From assembly GCA_020543525.1 (NCBI GenBank), contig JAHYIO010000003.1:3410001-3474000 (forward strand): a stretch of 64,000 nucleotides of DNA. The letters run 5' to 3'. Below are positions 33,878 to 42,638 of the stretch, one piece after another. A program made the position numbers and the translations under genes. The notes under the pieces are model-generated. The model had not been told where the DNA came from, did no database searches, and saw nothing but the letters and a program-made list of their open reading frames with translations. Origin of the DNA: Coriolopsis trogii. Taxonomy: Eukaryota > Basidiomycota > Agaricomycetes > Polyporales > Polyporaceae. Positions within the stretch are counted from its first letter, which is position 1, and each line of letters opens with the position of its first letter.

Positions 33878-34371
33878 AAAACCGAAATGTTGACGAGTTA
33901 GATGCGCCCATCTCAGGGTGGCTACAATGTAGAGTAAGCATGCAACTATTGGCGAACAACAAAGGACGTACCGTGCCAAACACTCAGGCGTGCTTTGCGT
34001 AGGGGGGACGTAATGTACCTTGGGTTTGGTCCACGATGATGATACCTCTTGAGTAACGGAGCGATTTTGCGCGTCTCGATCGAGAGAGAAGGTGACGGGA
34101 GTGAACAAAGGAATCATACGCAATGTTGCCGATGATCCTGAGGCGTGTGCCGACTTGTCCAAGTCCTTGCATCTCCGCCCCGTTGCCATCGCAGTAGCCA
34201 CAGTGGCAATGGGTATGATAGGCTAAATGCAGAGCGGAGGTCTTTGTCATTACAAGTCCAAGGCATGAGTAGAGTACATGATTGTCTGCTGTGCAAAGGA
34301 AGATGTCGGGACAACGTACGTCAATAGATAATTCACGAATTGGAGAAATTGTCTGAATGAGATCAGCACCT
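33878..34371. other. Intergenic, nothing recognised
   Basis: About 490 bases between the F-box relic and the 3' end of the second P450. No gene or RNA seen. Confidence 0.45.
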
Positions 34372-36690
34372 TCACAACTTCGTCACCTTCAACAACAACT
34401 CGGGTTTCGTGCTCTCTTCACCCATAGTGGGATACGTGACCACCGAGGTGTTCCACGTTATCGGCTCGCCCGTCAGTTCGTAGGAGAAGCTAGTGAGCAA
34501 GACGCAGAGGATGACTTCTACGGAAGCGAGCGTAGTTGACCATTAGTTACACATTGGCGCAAATCGAAAGGGCTTCACTCACTCATCTCGATCTGAGAGA
34601 ACTTGAACCCACTGTACGTGAGCGTTAGTACTGTCAGATAGTCTAAAACCCGAGAATAACGTACATGCAGGACCGAGGGCCGGCAGAGAATGTCATTCTG
34701 ACCCGAACATGAGCGAAGTCCCGCACAACTAAAACAACATCGAGGTAATAACTCACAAACTGGAGTAAACTCCGGGGACATGTGCCTCCTCCACTGCCGC
34801 CGGAAGCGGCGAAAGCCAACGTTCGGGCTTCCATTCGCCCGCATCTTCTCCCCAGAGCATCTTGTCCGTGTTGCTCGCCAGGTTGTGCACGAACACAAGC
34901 GTGCCCTTCTGGACCACAACTTCCTCCATCGTCTTCCCGTCTCGGCCGCGTACTGGAGTGTGAAGTGGAAGCACTGTGTCCTTTGCAGCCCTACAAAGAA
35001 GGGTCGCAATCAGGATACGATGTTGGATTGTGCGCCTTGGCGCACAATGAAGGGAAGGGTCCACGTACATTCGTATAGACATCGCGCCGGGTGCGTACAG
35101 ACGTAGTGTCTCCCTACAGACAGCATCGAGGTATGGAAGCTTGGTGAGCTCGTCGTAGTCGAGGTCAACGCTGCCTCCATTGGTCGCGTCCGCGAGCTCC
35201 TCCCGCAGCTTGTTCTGCACATCCGGGTGTTCGGCGAGGAGCTGGAGGGTGCGTGACAGAGCATTGGAGGTTGTGTCCATACCGGCGAGGATGAACGTCC
35301 TGTGTGAGGAGAAACATTGATGTAGCTTGGACTTGCGTTTCGCTCACTGAAAACACGAATACTCACGACATCTGCGCAATGAGCTCCTCTTCTGTCAGTT
35401 TCTCGGACTCGGAAGCCGCCATATTTGCTCTCACTACAGACGTTCATTAGCGGCCGACGTCTCGTAAGTCATGGAATTTGTGAGCACGTACGACATATGC
35501 TCATGATGTCTTTCCCCTCACCGACTTCCTGCAAGAGCGCCTGATCGCCTTTGGCTAGTGCTGCCCTTTTCTCCTCGATAATTTCTCGTGAGCGACGCCT
35601 CATCGTGTCACCGATCTGGGACAGCTTTCGGACGTCCTTCACCGGAACCAATCGCAAGATCCGGCGAATCACTGAGTCCGGAAATACTTGTGAGAGGGTC
35701 TCGATCCCAATGACAAAGGCAGGGAACAGGCTGCTTCCACTCGCAACGGGGCTATGCGGCGACAACGTTTGTTGTGAGCGGTCAATGCTGTGGATCCGAT
35801 GTATAGAGTTGCTACTCACAAGAACATCTTGAGCGATTCGCCATACGCGTCCGAGGATTCTCCTGCGAAAGAGTCGAAGGAGTACCCGAGCCCCGCCTGG
35901 CCGAGCATCTCGAGCGTGATGCGGGCATTCCAGCCGTTCACATCAAGCAGCTCAGACGTCCCATCAGTCTGAATTCGCTCGATCATAGCGCTGCGTGCCT
36001 GAATGTCTGACATCAGCTTGTCGAGCTATTATGCAGCCGTTGGAGCAGAGTGCAGCACCTTGCGGGCGACCGACCAGAATATAGGCGTCATGTTCCGCAA
36101 ATGCGCTGTCGAGAAGACTGGGTTGAGCATCTTGCGCTGGCGGCGATGCTGCGTTCCTTCTGTAGTGAGAAGACCAGGACCCATGAGTACTGTGAAGATG
36201 CTGCGCGCGGTGAGGCTGTGAGCGGCCAAGACAGACAGTATGAGAACGAGGAACGCACTCGGACGGCGCGAGACGTTTCGGGAAAATCTCTTGGTCCTTG
36301 ACTAGAATGGTATGGATTGCCTTAGGATCGTGCGTGACGAGCACTTTCGCCTGGAGTCTTCCGCGTGAGCATTAGACGAGTCGCGTACGAAGAGTACCTA
36401 CATTGAAGATAGCGGTCCATACTGCAGTTGGACCGTATGTCTCCGCCAAGGCCGCCCAGTTCTTCCAGCTCTGCCTGTGAGTGAAGTCGGGAATACAACC
36501 TGAATTGTTGAGAGTAGGGTCAACGGGACTTCTGGCTGCATGTAATAGACGCACCTAGAAGCAAGGACACAGGGGGCGGACCGGGGAGATTGTCCAATGG
36601 ACTAGACAAAATGTAGTTTCGAGATATACGCCATAAGATATAGAGAAGTGCGGACGCAGGGGCGACCTTGAGGAGTTGAAGGCTTGTCAT
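34372..36690 (-). CDS. Cytochrome P450 monooxygenase (paralogue)
   Basis: A second complete P450, parallel in exon plan to the gene at 4183. The ATG at 36690 starts a hydrophobic anchor ending in the proline hinge DNLPGPPP. It has RRQRKMLNPVF in the C-helix region, LEMLGQAGLGYSFDSF, the I-helix AGMDTTSN (near 35275), ExxR as ETLR (near 35105) and PERW (near 34815). The haem ligand motif FSAGPRSCIG is completed across an intron at about 34620-34665. A C-terminal YPTMGEEST block ends at 34372. It keeps every catalytic landmark. Its neighbour downstream in the same strand sense is aldo-keto reductase 3, and its paralogue at 4183 sits near two methyltransferases and two aldo-keto reductases, so a role in tailoring a secondary metabolite is plausible. 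Substrate and CYP family are not assigned. Confidence 0.88.
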
Positions 36691-36733
36691 GGCTGAGAAT
36701 GAACAGACAGCAGGAAACGCAGGAATCACTCAC

Positions 36734-36740
36734 GTTTATA
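36734..36740 (-). promoter_or_regulatory. Possible TATA box of second P450
   Basis: TATAAAC on the minus strand about 45 bases upstream of the ATG at 36690; close, so the leader would be short. Confidence 0.4.
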
Positions 36741-37663
36741 GGGAGTAGTGGCGGTTCGCCCGATTGTGGCGGAGCGCCCCGCTCGATGGTGGGAACGGGC
36801 CGTTTGAGACAGTCGTAACGTAATCGAGATTAGTTCCTCAGGCTCTCCCACACGGGCAAGCTGTCGAGTCTCAATCCTCCTCACTTCTGCAATTTGAGGA
36901 TGAAGAGGGAAATTGGGTATACAAACGTTTGGAGGTGCGCCAGCAGTATCACATCTCAGTCGTCGACCCCATTGGACGACATCCATACCTTCGCTTCATT
37001 CTAGTGACGATAGTAGCGTCAGAACCTGAGCGTAGTGGCCATGGTGTGATAACAGAGAAGCTGGAGCAGAGGAGTGTTGGCAATTAGCGACGAGTACGCT
37101 ACTGCTTCTTTTCTTCGCATTGCTTCAGAATGAGCTCTAGACTGATTTCGTCCACGTCAGAAAAGCAGTCCTGACTTATTACTGTTTTGAGAGCTTACCT
37201 AGGTAAGACAGCACCAACCATTCCTGTGTGACAACCAATCATCGTACTACCAGTAGAGCCGAGTGCCACTATGATGCAGTTCACCTACCATCGGAGTAGC
37301 ATCACCGTGGTGGAAGTCAGAGAGCAAAGATGTTACCGGCGCTTCGGACACCGATCTTATCTTATCTCACCGCACCAGGACGGACGCCCTCCGTCGCAGG
37401 CTGGTAGTTCAGGACTCCGACTCGCATGTTTTTGGCTTACTTGTGATCGCCACTGGCAACATCATCCCGTATTGGTCAACTCGTAACAAGGTTACACCAC
37501 GCATGTCTGAAACTCTCGCATTCTTATAAGACGCGCTGCTGGTAGCGGAGCGTTCTGATGGGGCCAACCGTCCGGCTGATTTGACCGTGACGGTACAATC
37601 AATCGTACGACCGAATCGCGTCTGGAGCTCGTTATATAGCAGCAATGCATATGCACTGATGGT
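36741..37663. other. Intergenic, nothing recognised
   Basis: About 920 bases between the second P450 and the 3' end of aldo-keto reductase 3. No gene, RNA or repeat seen. Confidence 0.45.
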
Positions 37664-39389
37664 TCACATGTGGCCAGTAATCGCCATGGGCTTGTAAGGC
37701 TCCTCGAGGTACTTGACATCCTCCTCCGACAGCACAACATCCAAACCGCCTACAGGAGACGGAATCAGCTCAACAGCGAGCAATCGACTCGTCTCGCTAC
37801 ATGCTTACCGAGAATATCCTCAAGATTAGAGAGGCTCGTAGTGCCGACAATAGGTGCGGTCACTCCTGGCTTGGTCAGGACCCATGCGATCGCGATTTGC
37901 GCCATACTGACGTTCTTGCGCTTCGCTAGCTCCTCGACGCTGCAATGGGCCATGGCGTGCCAATGTTAGCCGTCGGCCTCATAACATGAGACGAGAAATA
38001 TACTGACCGGGATACAATCGATGCGGTGGACTCGCTCTTGTAGCGGCCAATGAACCTGAGCTCAATATATGTGAATGAGAGCAGCATCAGTCCCGTAACG
38101 GCACACACCAGTCCGTGTTTCCGCGCTTCGACTCAGCGTCGATGGGACGGGTCAGCAGACCGCGAGCCAAAGGCGACCATGGGATGGACCCAACGCCGAA
38201 CATCTTCAGAGTCGGGAACATCTCGCGCTCCTCTTCCCGGTATACGAGACTATAGTGGTTTTGCATCGACACAAACGGCGTCAAGTTGTGCGTGATGGCG
38301 TAGTCTGTGCATGATTCAGCATCGCGTATGGCCAGAGATATTGCGGTATAACCTACTTTGCATCTGGTGGACTAGAGAATGGAAGCGTCGAAGGTGAAGC
38401 AGTGTTGATGTCGAAGGGGTGCGAAGACTCACATTGATAGGCGTAGCAAGAACTCATGCCGATGTAGCGGACGTATCCCGCCTTAACGACATCGTGAAGA
38501 GCTTGCATCTACCATCGGTATGTACTCAGGCTAGCTGTCTGGGACAATGCTAAGAGATACGCACGGTCTCCTCGATCGGGGTCTCGTAGTCAAACCGATG
38601 GCCTGTGAACGAGGTCAGCTCATCTTTCCACAGTGTCCTTGACAGAACGCGCACATTGAAGCAAGTCAATGTAGTCGAGTTGGAGGCGCTTCAAGCTCGC
38701 CTTTACCGAGTCGAAGATGTGCTAGTCAACATTGTCAACACCTAGAATATTGTGATACTAGAGAATATGTTTGGAAGCACCTTGCGGTTCAGCCCCTTCT
38801 GGTTAATGATGCCGATCTCTTCCGGCTTCTTGCCCATGGTGATGAGGTTCATGGACGGGTCGGGTGGCACAGGGTTGTACAACTACAGGTAGGCGAGTAT
38901 ATGCCATTCAAGCTGTGTTCTGGACAGATAGACAGCACCTGCCTTTGTCATGATAACAAGCTCCTCGCGAGGGAGATTGAGCTGCTTAATGGCTTTGCCG
39001 AGGATGACTTCAGACATGCCGTTGGAGTACACCTTGTCGACCGACTTAGTGGTCAGCGGACCCATGACGGACCGGAATGAAATTCTCGCGAACTCACATT
39101 CGCAGTGTCGAAAGTCTGGATTCCATGCTCATAACTACAAAGGTGCGTCAGTCGCAGTTGCGCCAATCCAGCTCAATGCGCTCCACGTACGCGAACTTGA
39201 TATGTTTGATCCCTTCTTCTTCTTCGAGTACCCAGGGTTGCCAGGAAGAGCTGCCATACTGCATCGTTCCCAGGATAATCTTGGAAACCTTCAAGCCGGA
39301 GTTGCCGAGACGCACTACGATATATGCAGTGAGCGCGACTCTTCTACGACGCAAATCGCCAGTCACTCACCGTAGGACATTTTTGCCAT
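37664..39389 (-). CDS. Aldo-keto reductase 3
   Basis: The third member of the aldo-keto reductase set, with the same exon plan on the opposite strand. A first exon of about 16 nt (MAKMSY, from ATG 39389) joins across a GTGAGT intron to [11 protein letters not shown]. The catalytic Asp (FDTAN), Tyr (VYSNGMSE), Lys (VIMTK) and His (HRFDY) are all present. Further exons give [11 protein letters not shown], the 15 nt microexon (38357-38371), [27 protein letters not shown] and [12 protein letters not shown], ending AITGHM with a stop at 37664. It is nearer to copy 1 in its core but has its own nucleotide-level divergence, so it is not a very recent duplicate. NADPH-dependent carbonyl reduction is expected; the substrate is unknown. 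Confidence 0.86.
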
Positions 39390-39494
39390 CTTGTGCGTAG
39401 TAGATTCAGTGCTTGACTATAGCGTCTGGTATGTAGGACGACGCTGCGATCGAGGGTGCCGGTGAGGGGTTGCGATGTCGCTGTGAGCTATCTC

Positions 39495-39502
39495 TATATA
39501 TA
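39495..39502 (-). promoter_or_regulatory. TATA box of aldo-keto reductase 3
   Basis: TATATATA about 105 bases upstream of the ATG at 39389. Confidence 0.5.
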
Positions 39503-40064
39503 CGCTCTGGGATCGATAGGATTGAGCTGACTACTACTATCGTTACCCACCACGATCCCGATATGGATGACTAAATTACCTACGTCACAAGTGTGTCAGG
39601 AGGCGTGTCACGCCATTCAACAGCCAATATGAAGGTCCTTCGATTATTATCTCGATCCAGAAGGTGAGTAGGAAGCGACTCGGACTCTCTCCGAGTTGAC
39701 GCCAGTCGGTACCGGCCCTCTTCTGTTGAGTCATTGAGTCTGTCAGACAATTTTCAAGTGGTATCATGACTTCGAGGCGGCCAGCTCATTCGGCCGTATG
39801 GTATCAGTTCACAGTATTGATCGAGGATCCAATCCACAAATGAGCGACGATAGGTACCAAGTCAGGTCGTAGTGAGAATAATCACAAGACGCCTTGTCCT
39901 AGGGGGTAGGACTTGAAACAGCTGTTCTGGGTTGGACTGAGGAGAATGACGGTATGGAGGTTGGTCGAGGAGTGCCCCTACCAGGGCTGGGAAGTTGGCA
40001 TGTTTGAGGCTGAGACTAGCAAACCTCTTAATGATATTTATATTGTTTGTAAAAACCTAATATC
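39503..40064. other. Intergenic before the tRNA gene
   Basis: About 560 bases with no recognised gene. The 30 bases just before the tRNA are AT-rich, as is usual upstream of fungal tRNA genes. Confidence 0.45.
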
Positions 40065-40148
40065 GCCGGGATAGCTCAGCTGGGAGAGCAACAGACTGAA
40101 GCTCTTGGGGCTTTCTGGAGGTCGCGTGTTCAATCCACGCTTCTGGCA
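40065..40148 (+). tRNA. tRNA-Phe (GAA) with a short intron
   Basis: It folds by eye into a full cloverleaf. The acceptor stem GCCGGGA pairs with TTCTGGC (two G-U pairs). There is a D-arm with GCTC...GAGC, an anticodon loop CTGAAG, and a T-arm GCGTG-TTCAATC-CACGC, with discriminator A. The anticodon GAA reads Phe codons. An intron of about 11 nt follows the base 3' of the anticodon, the standard position; without it the tRNA is 73 nt. The internal A and B boxes (TAGCTCAGCTGGG and GTTCAATCC) are intact. Confidence 0.93.
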
Positions 40149-40158
40149 TTTTGTTTTT
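40149..40158 (+). terminator. RNA polymerase III terminator
   Basis: TTTTGTTTTT directly follows the tRNA discriminator base; a T-run is the standard pol III stop. Confidence 0.8.
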
Positions 40159-40328
40159 ATTCTCTGAGGTACCACGACAAGTTGCAGTCAGCAAGAGAAG
40201 AATGTCTATAGTATCTGCGTGAATGATACAATATACTCCCATTTATAGAGGCTGGTATCAACAAGCGTATGGTGATGCACCCCATCCTTCTTGTTGTGGA
40301 GTGACCGCAGACGCAGTCCGGACGCTCA

Positions 40329-40333
40329 CTCAC
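40329..40333. repeat. Target site duplication, left
   Basis: CTCAC directly before the 5' LTR, repeated directly after the 3' LTR; 5 bp is the normal duplication for Ty3/gypsy integrases. Confidence 0.9.
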
Positions 40334-40643
40334 TGTTACGAGACAAGACATAGTCGCCCATATGACCCATTATGCCCCTATGCTGAATATCATTTGACCT
40401 TTACATATGCCGCCACTTATGCCATACTTACTGATAAGCTACCCACATGTCTTCGATCGCTTATCACCTGCTATGCCAAGCTACTTACTATGTTACTTAT
40501 GGTTATAATTAGGTACATTCCCGGGCTTATCCCGGAGACTTATGTGAATATATATACCACGAGAACTGGGGTTATCGACCTCAGTTCGAGCTGGTACTTT
40601 GCCCCGCCTTCCTCTTTCGGGTGACCACGTCGCGGTCGTATCA
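40334..40643 (+). repeat. 5' LTR
   Basis: 310 bp, beginning TGTTACGAGACA and ending GTCGTATCA. It holds the element promoter (TATA at 40549-40556) and the predicted transcript start. No difference from the 3' LTR was seen by eye. Confidence 0.95.
40549..40556 (+). promoter_or_regulatory. TATA box in the 5' LTR
   Basis: TATATATA. A start 25-33 bases downstream falls at about 40575-40585, just at or before the AGTTCGAGCT block (40583-40592) that is complementary to the primer site after the LTR. Confidence 0.6.
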
Positions 40644-40645
40644 TT

Positions 40646-40655
40646 AGCTCGAACT
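40646..40655 (+). other. Candidate self-priming primer-binding site
   Basis: AGCTCGAACT starts two bases after the 5' LTR, where a primer-binding site belongs. It does not start with TGG as tRNA-primed sites do. It is the exact reverse complement of AGTTCGAGCT at 40583-40592, close to the predicted mRNA 5' end, and two G-U pairs extend the match. This is the architecture of Tf1-type self-primed elements. Confidence 0.6.
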
Positions 40656-41223
40656 CACCTCTTTTCCCTTTCCCCTCGCGTCCGTGGTATCTAGCGGGCT
40701 CGAGGGCGTCCACACGCTCCGACTCTTCCTCTTTCCTCTCTAGCCGACACACCCCTTCGCGTCGTCGCTGGTGTTCAGCGATAGGCGCCGACTCCGACAC
40801 TTTTCAACCAACCTCCGACATCGCGTCCCGGACGACACTTCCCGGTCTCGCACTCCCCTCCTCACCTCTCCCGCCACTCTAGTCGACCTCTCTCCTCTCC
40901 GCACCACCGGACGACAACTTCCCGGCAGCGCGGCACCTCACCACCCTTCCCGGCCTTACCTTACACCCGCCTATTGGCATTTTACGGTATCGTGTATAGT
41001 TTCTGTATCGTTCGCTAACTACTCTACGTTCTGCTTAGCTCCCCTGTATTCCACGTGTCAGTCAGCCTTTTGAGGCAGGCACGTTACGACCGCTGTTGAA
41101 TCCGAGCCCCCGGGTGCTGTCCCGGCGGATTCTTCACGTCCACTCCCGCTTTCTTGTCCGGATCGAGATTAAATACCTCGATCGCAGGCGCACCGTGCAC
41201 AAGACGGTGGAGCGGTTAGTTTC

Positions 41224-41949
41224 ATGGACTGCGACTACGATACATTGTTGGAGGAGCTATTCCCGCCCGAGCCCAGTCCGATCCTCTCGGCGAGCGCATC
41301 ACGCGCCCCGTCGCCCATTCCCCCTCTTCCGATCGATCATCCCCCTCCCCTCCCGCTGCTTGGCCTTGTGCTGGCGCGTTCCACGTCCGACACGTCCGAC
41401 TCACCCGAGACTACCACTACAACCCCGACACCGACGACTTCAGCGCGTGCAGGGAGACCACCTGCCCGCACCGCTACGACGACAACACCACCTACATCGG
41501 ACGTCTCGACACATTATCCCCCTACACCCGCATCACCCGCCCGCACACTACCGCCACCACCCGCTTCGCTACCAATCCGACCGCTACTCCCCGCACCACA
41601 CCCGAAACTTCTCGAGCAACAAGAGCGATGGCGGCACCACTCGATGCGGCTACGCAAGCCTACGTCGACGCGGCGATCAAAACACTCTTCAGCCAACTCC
41701 AAGCCCCCACGACCCCCGTCAAGGTCAAGGAGCCCGACGCCTTCGATGGGAATAAGGCGCGATACGACGCCTGGAAGCAGCAAGTACAGCTCTACGTGGG
41801 AGGCATGGACAAGGATCGAGCAATCACTACGATTGTCTCGTTCGTCCGAGGCGAGCGTGTCGAACGCTGGCGGCAGGCCTTCACCAAAAAGCACCACCAG
41901 GCCGGCAGCTGGTCGTTCGCGACGACGACCGCCTTCTGGGACGAAGTAG
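41224..41949 (+). CDS. Upstream Pro/Thr-rich frame overlapping gag
   Basis: An ATG-started frame of 241 residues in a different frame from gag. The first 130 residues look coding: an acidic start (MDCDYDTLLEELFPPEP), then Pro/Ser/Thr-rich spacer, a composition common at the N-terminus of fungal Gag proteins. After about 41630 it merely shadows gag. Either it is a separate small protein, or the true N-terminus of Gag now separated by a frame change near 41540-41630. Only one of the two can be true; I cannot decide. Confidence 0.4.
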   Translation: MDCDYDTLLEELFPPEPSPILSASASRAPSPIPPLPIDHPPPLPLLGLVLARSTSDTSDSPETTTTTPTPTTSARAGRPPARTATTTTPPTSDVSTHYPPTPASPARTLPPPPASLPIRPLLPAPHPKLLEQQERWRHHSMRLRKPTSTRRSKHSSANSKPPRPPSRSRSPTPSMGIRRDTTPGSSKYSSTWEAWTRIEQSLRLSRSSEASVSNAGGRPSPKSTTRPAAGRSRRRPPSGTK

Positions 41950-42638
41950 ACAAGATCTTCGTTGATCCGAACCTGGCGAAGACCGCCCAGGCCCGCCTTG
42001 AGCGCTGCTATATGGGCAATCGCGAGGCCAACGAGTTCTTCCAGGACTTTGAGGAGCTCGTCGACCAAGCCGGTTTCAAAACCTCCGACACACACGTCAT
42101 CGACATCCTTCAGCGCAACACTCGATCCAACATCACGCAGACCATCTACGCCTCCGGCAACGAGCCAACCGACTACGACGATTGGAAGAAGCGCATCAAG
42201 GCGATCGACACCTTCTGGCGCAAGGGTCAGATCGTTCGCGGCGCGACGACCACGTCCCACGCTGCAGCACAACCACCGCGCACTTCCACAACACACACAC
42301 ACACTACAACAACCACCTCCACTCGACCTCCGCCCGCACCTCCTCCACCTCCGCCTCTCCCTTCTACTCGACGTGACGGCACCGGCATTACGTACGGTGG
42401 CCGCGGCGAGCCGATGGACCTCGACCGCGCATGTGTCAAGTGCGGTAAGAAGAAGTCCGAGGCCGGTCCGTGCCAGTCGCCGTGGCACATCCCCAACCGC
42501 AGCGCGCAACAGCAGCGCATACGGCGTATGTGGGAAGAGCAGGACTCGCGCGACGAGTTCATCGAGTCCATACGCCTCTTCGCTGCCGAAGACCCGGAGG
42601 ACTTCGCAGCACAGGGTTTCGATCTCGGGGAAGTGTAG
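41628..42638 (+). CDS. Gag capsid/nucleocapsid protein of the chromovirus
   Basis: 336 residues from ATG 41628. The retrotransposon Gag domain covers residues 25-210, with the hallmark order FDGNKARYDAWKQQVQLYV, ERVERWRQAF, FWDEVDKIFVD, ARLERCYMG and FFQDFEELVDQAG. A Thr/Pro linker follows (220-255) and then a basic, Cys-containing tail (CVKCGKKKSEAGPCQSPWH) that replaces the usual CCHC zinc knuckle by a C-x2-C-x9-C-x4-H order. It assembles the virus-like particle and binds element RNA. It ends at TAG 42636, 15 bases after a -1 slippery heptamer that leads into pol. The frame stays open upstream of the ATG, so a longer N-terminus is possible. Confidence 0.85.
   Translation: MAAPLDAATQAYVDAAIKTLFSQLQAPTTPVKVKEPDAFDGNKARYDAWKQQVQLYVGGMDKDRAITTIVSFVRGERVERWRQAFTKKHHQAGSWSFATTTAFWDEVDKIFVDPNLAKTAQARLERCYMGNREANEFFQDFEELVDQAGFKTSDTHVIDILQRNTRSNITQTIYASGNEPTDYDDWKKRIKAIDTFWRKGQIVRGATTTSHAAAQPPRTSTTHTHTTTTTSTRPPPAPPPPPPLPSTRRDGTGITYGGRGEPMDLDRACVKCGKKKSEAGPCQSPWHIPNRSAQQQRIRRMWEEQDSRDEFIESIRLFAAEDPEDFAAQGFDLGEV
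42614..42620 (+). promoter_or_regulatory. Candidate -1 ribosomal frameshift heptamer between gag and pol
   Basis: GGGTTTC lies in the gag frame as G-GGT-TTC, the X-XXY-YYZ phase needed for simultaneous slippage, and the -1 frame (GGG-TTT) is the pol frame. Six bases downstream a GGGGA/TCCCC pairing could form a stem that spans the gag stop. Pol has no usable ATG until well into its protease, which also argues for a fused Gag-Pol product. Confidence 0.6.

Noticed and set aside
40646..40660. tRNA-derived primer-binding site
   Set aside because: It does not begin with TGG and is not complementary to the nearby tRNA-Phe 3' end; the match to the LTR is better.
42283..42300. A CA-repeat microsatellite
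   Set aside because: Short and inside gag, encoding Thr/His; part of the low-complexity Gag linker.
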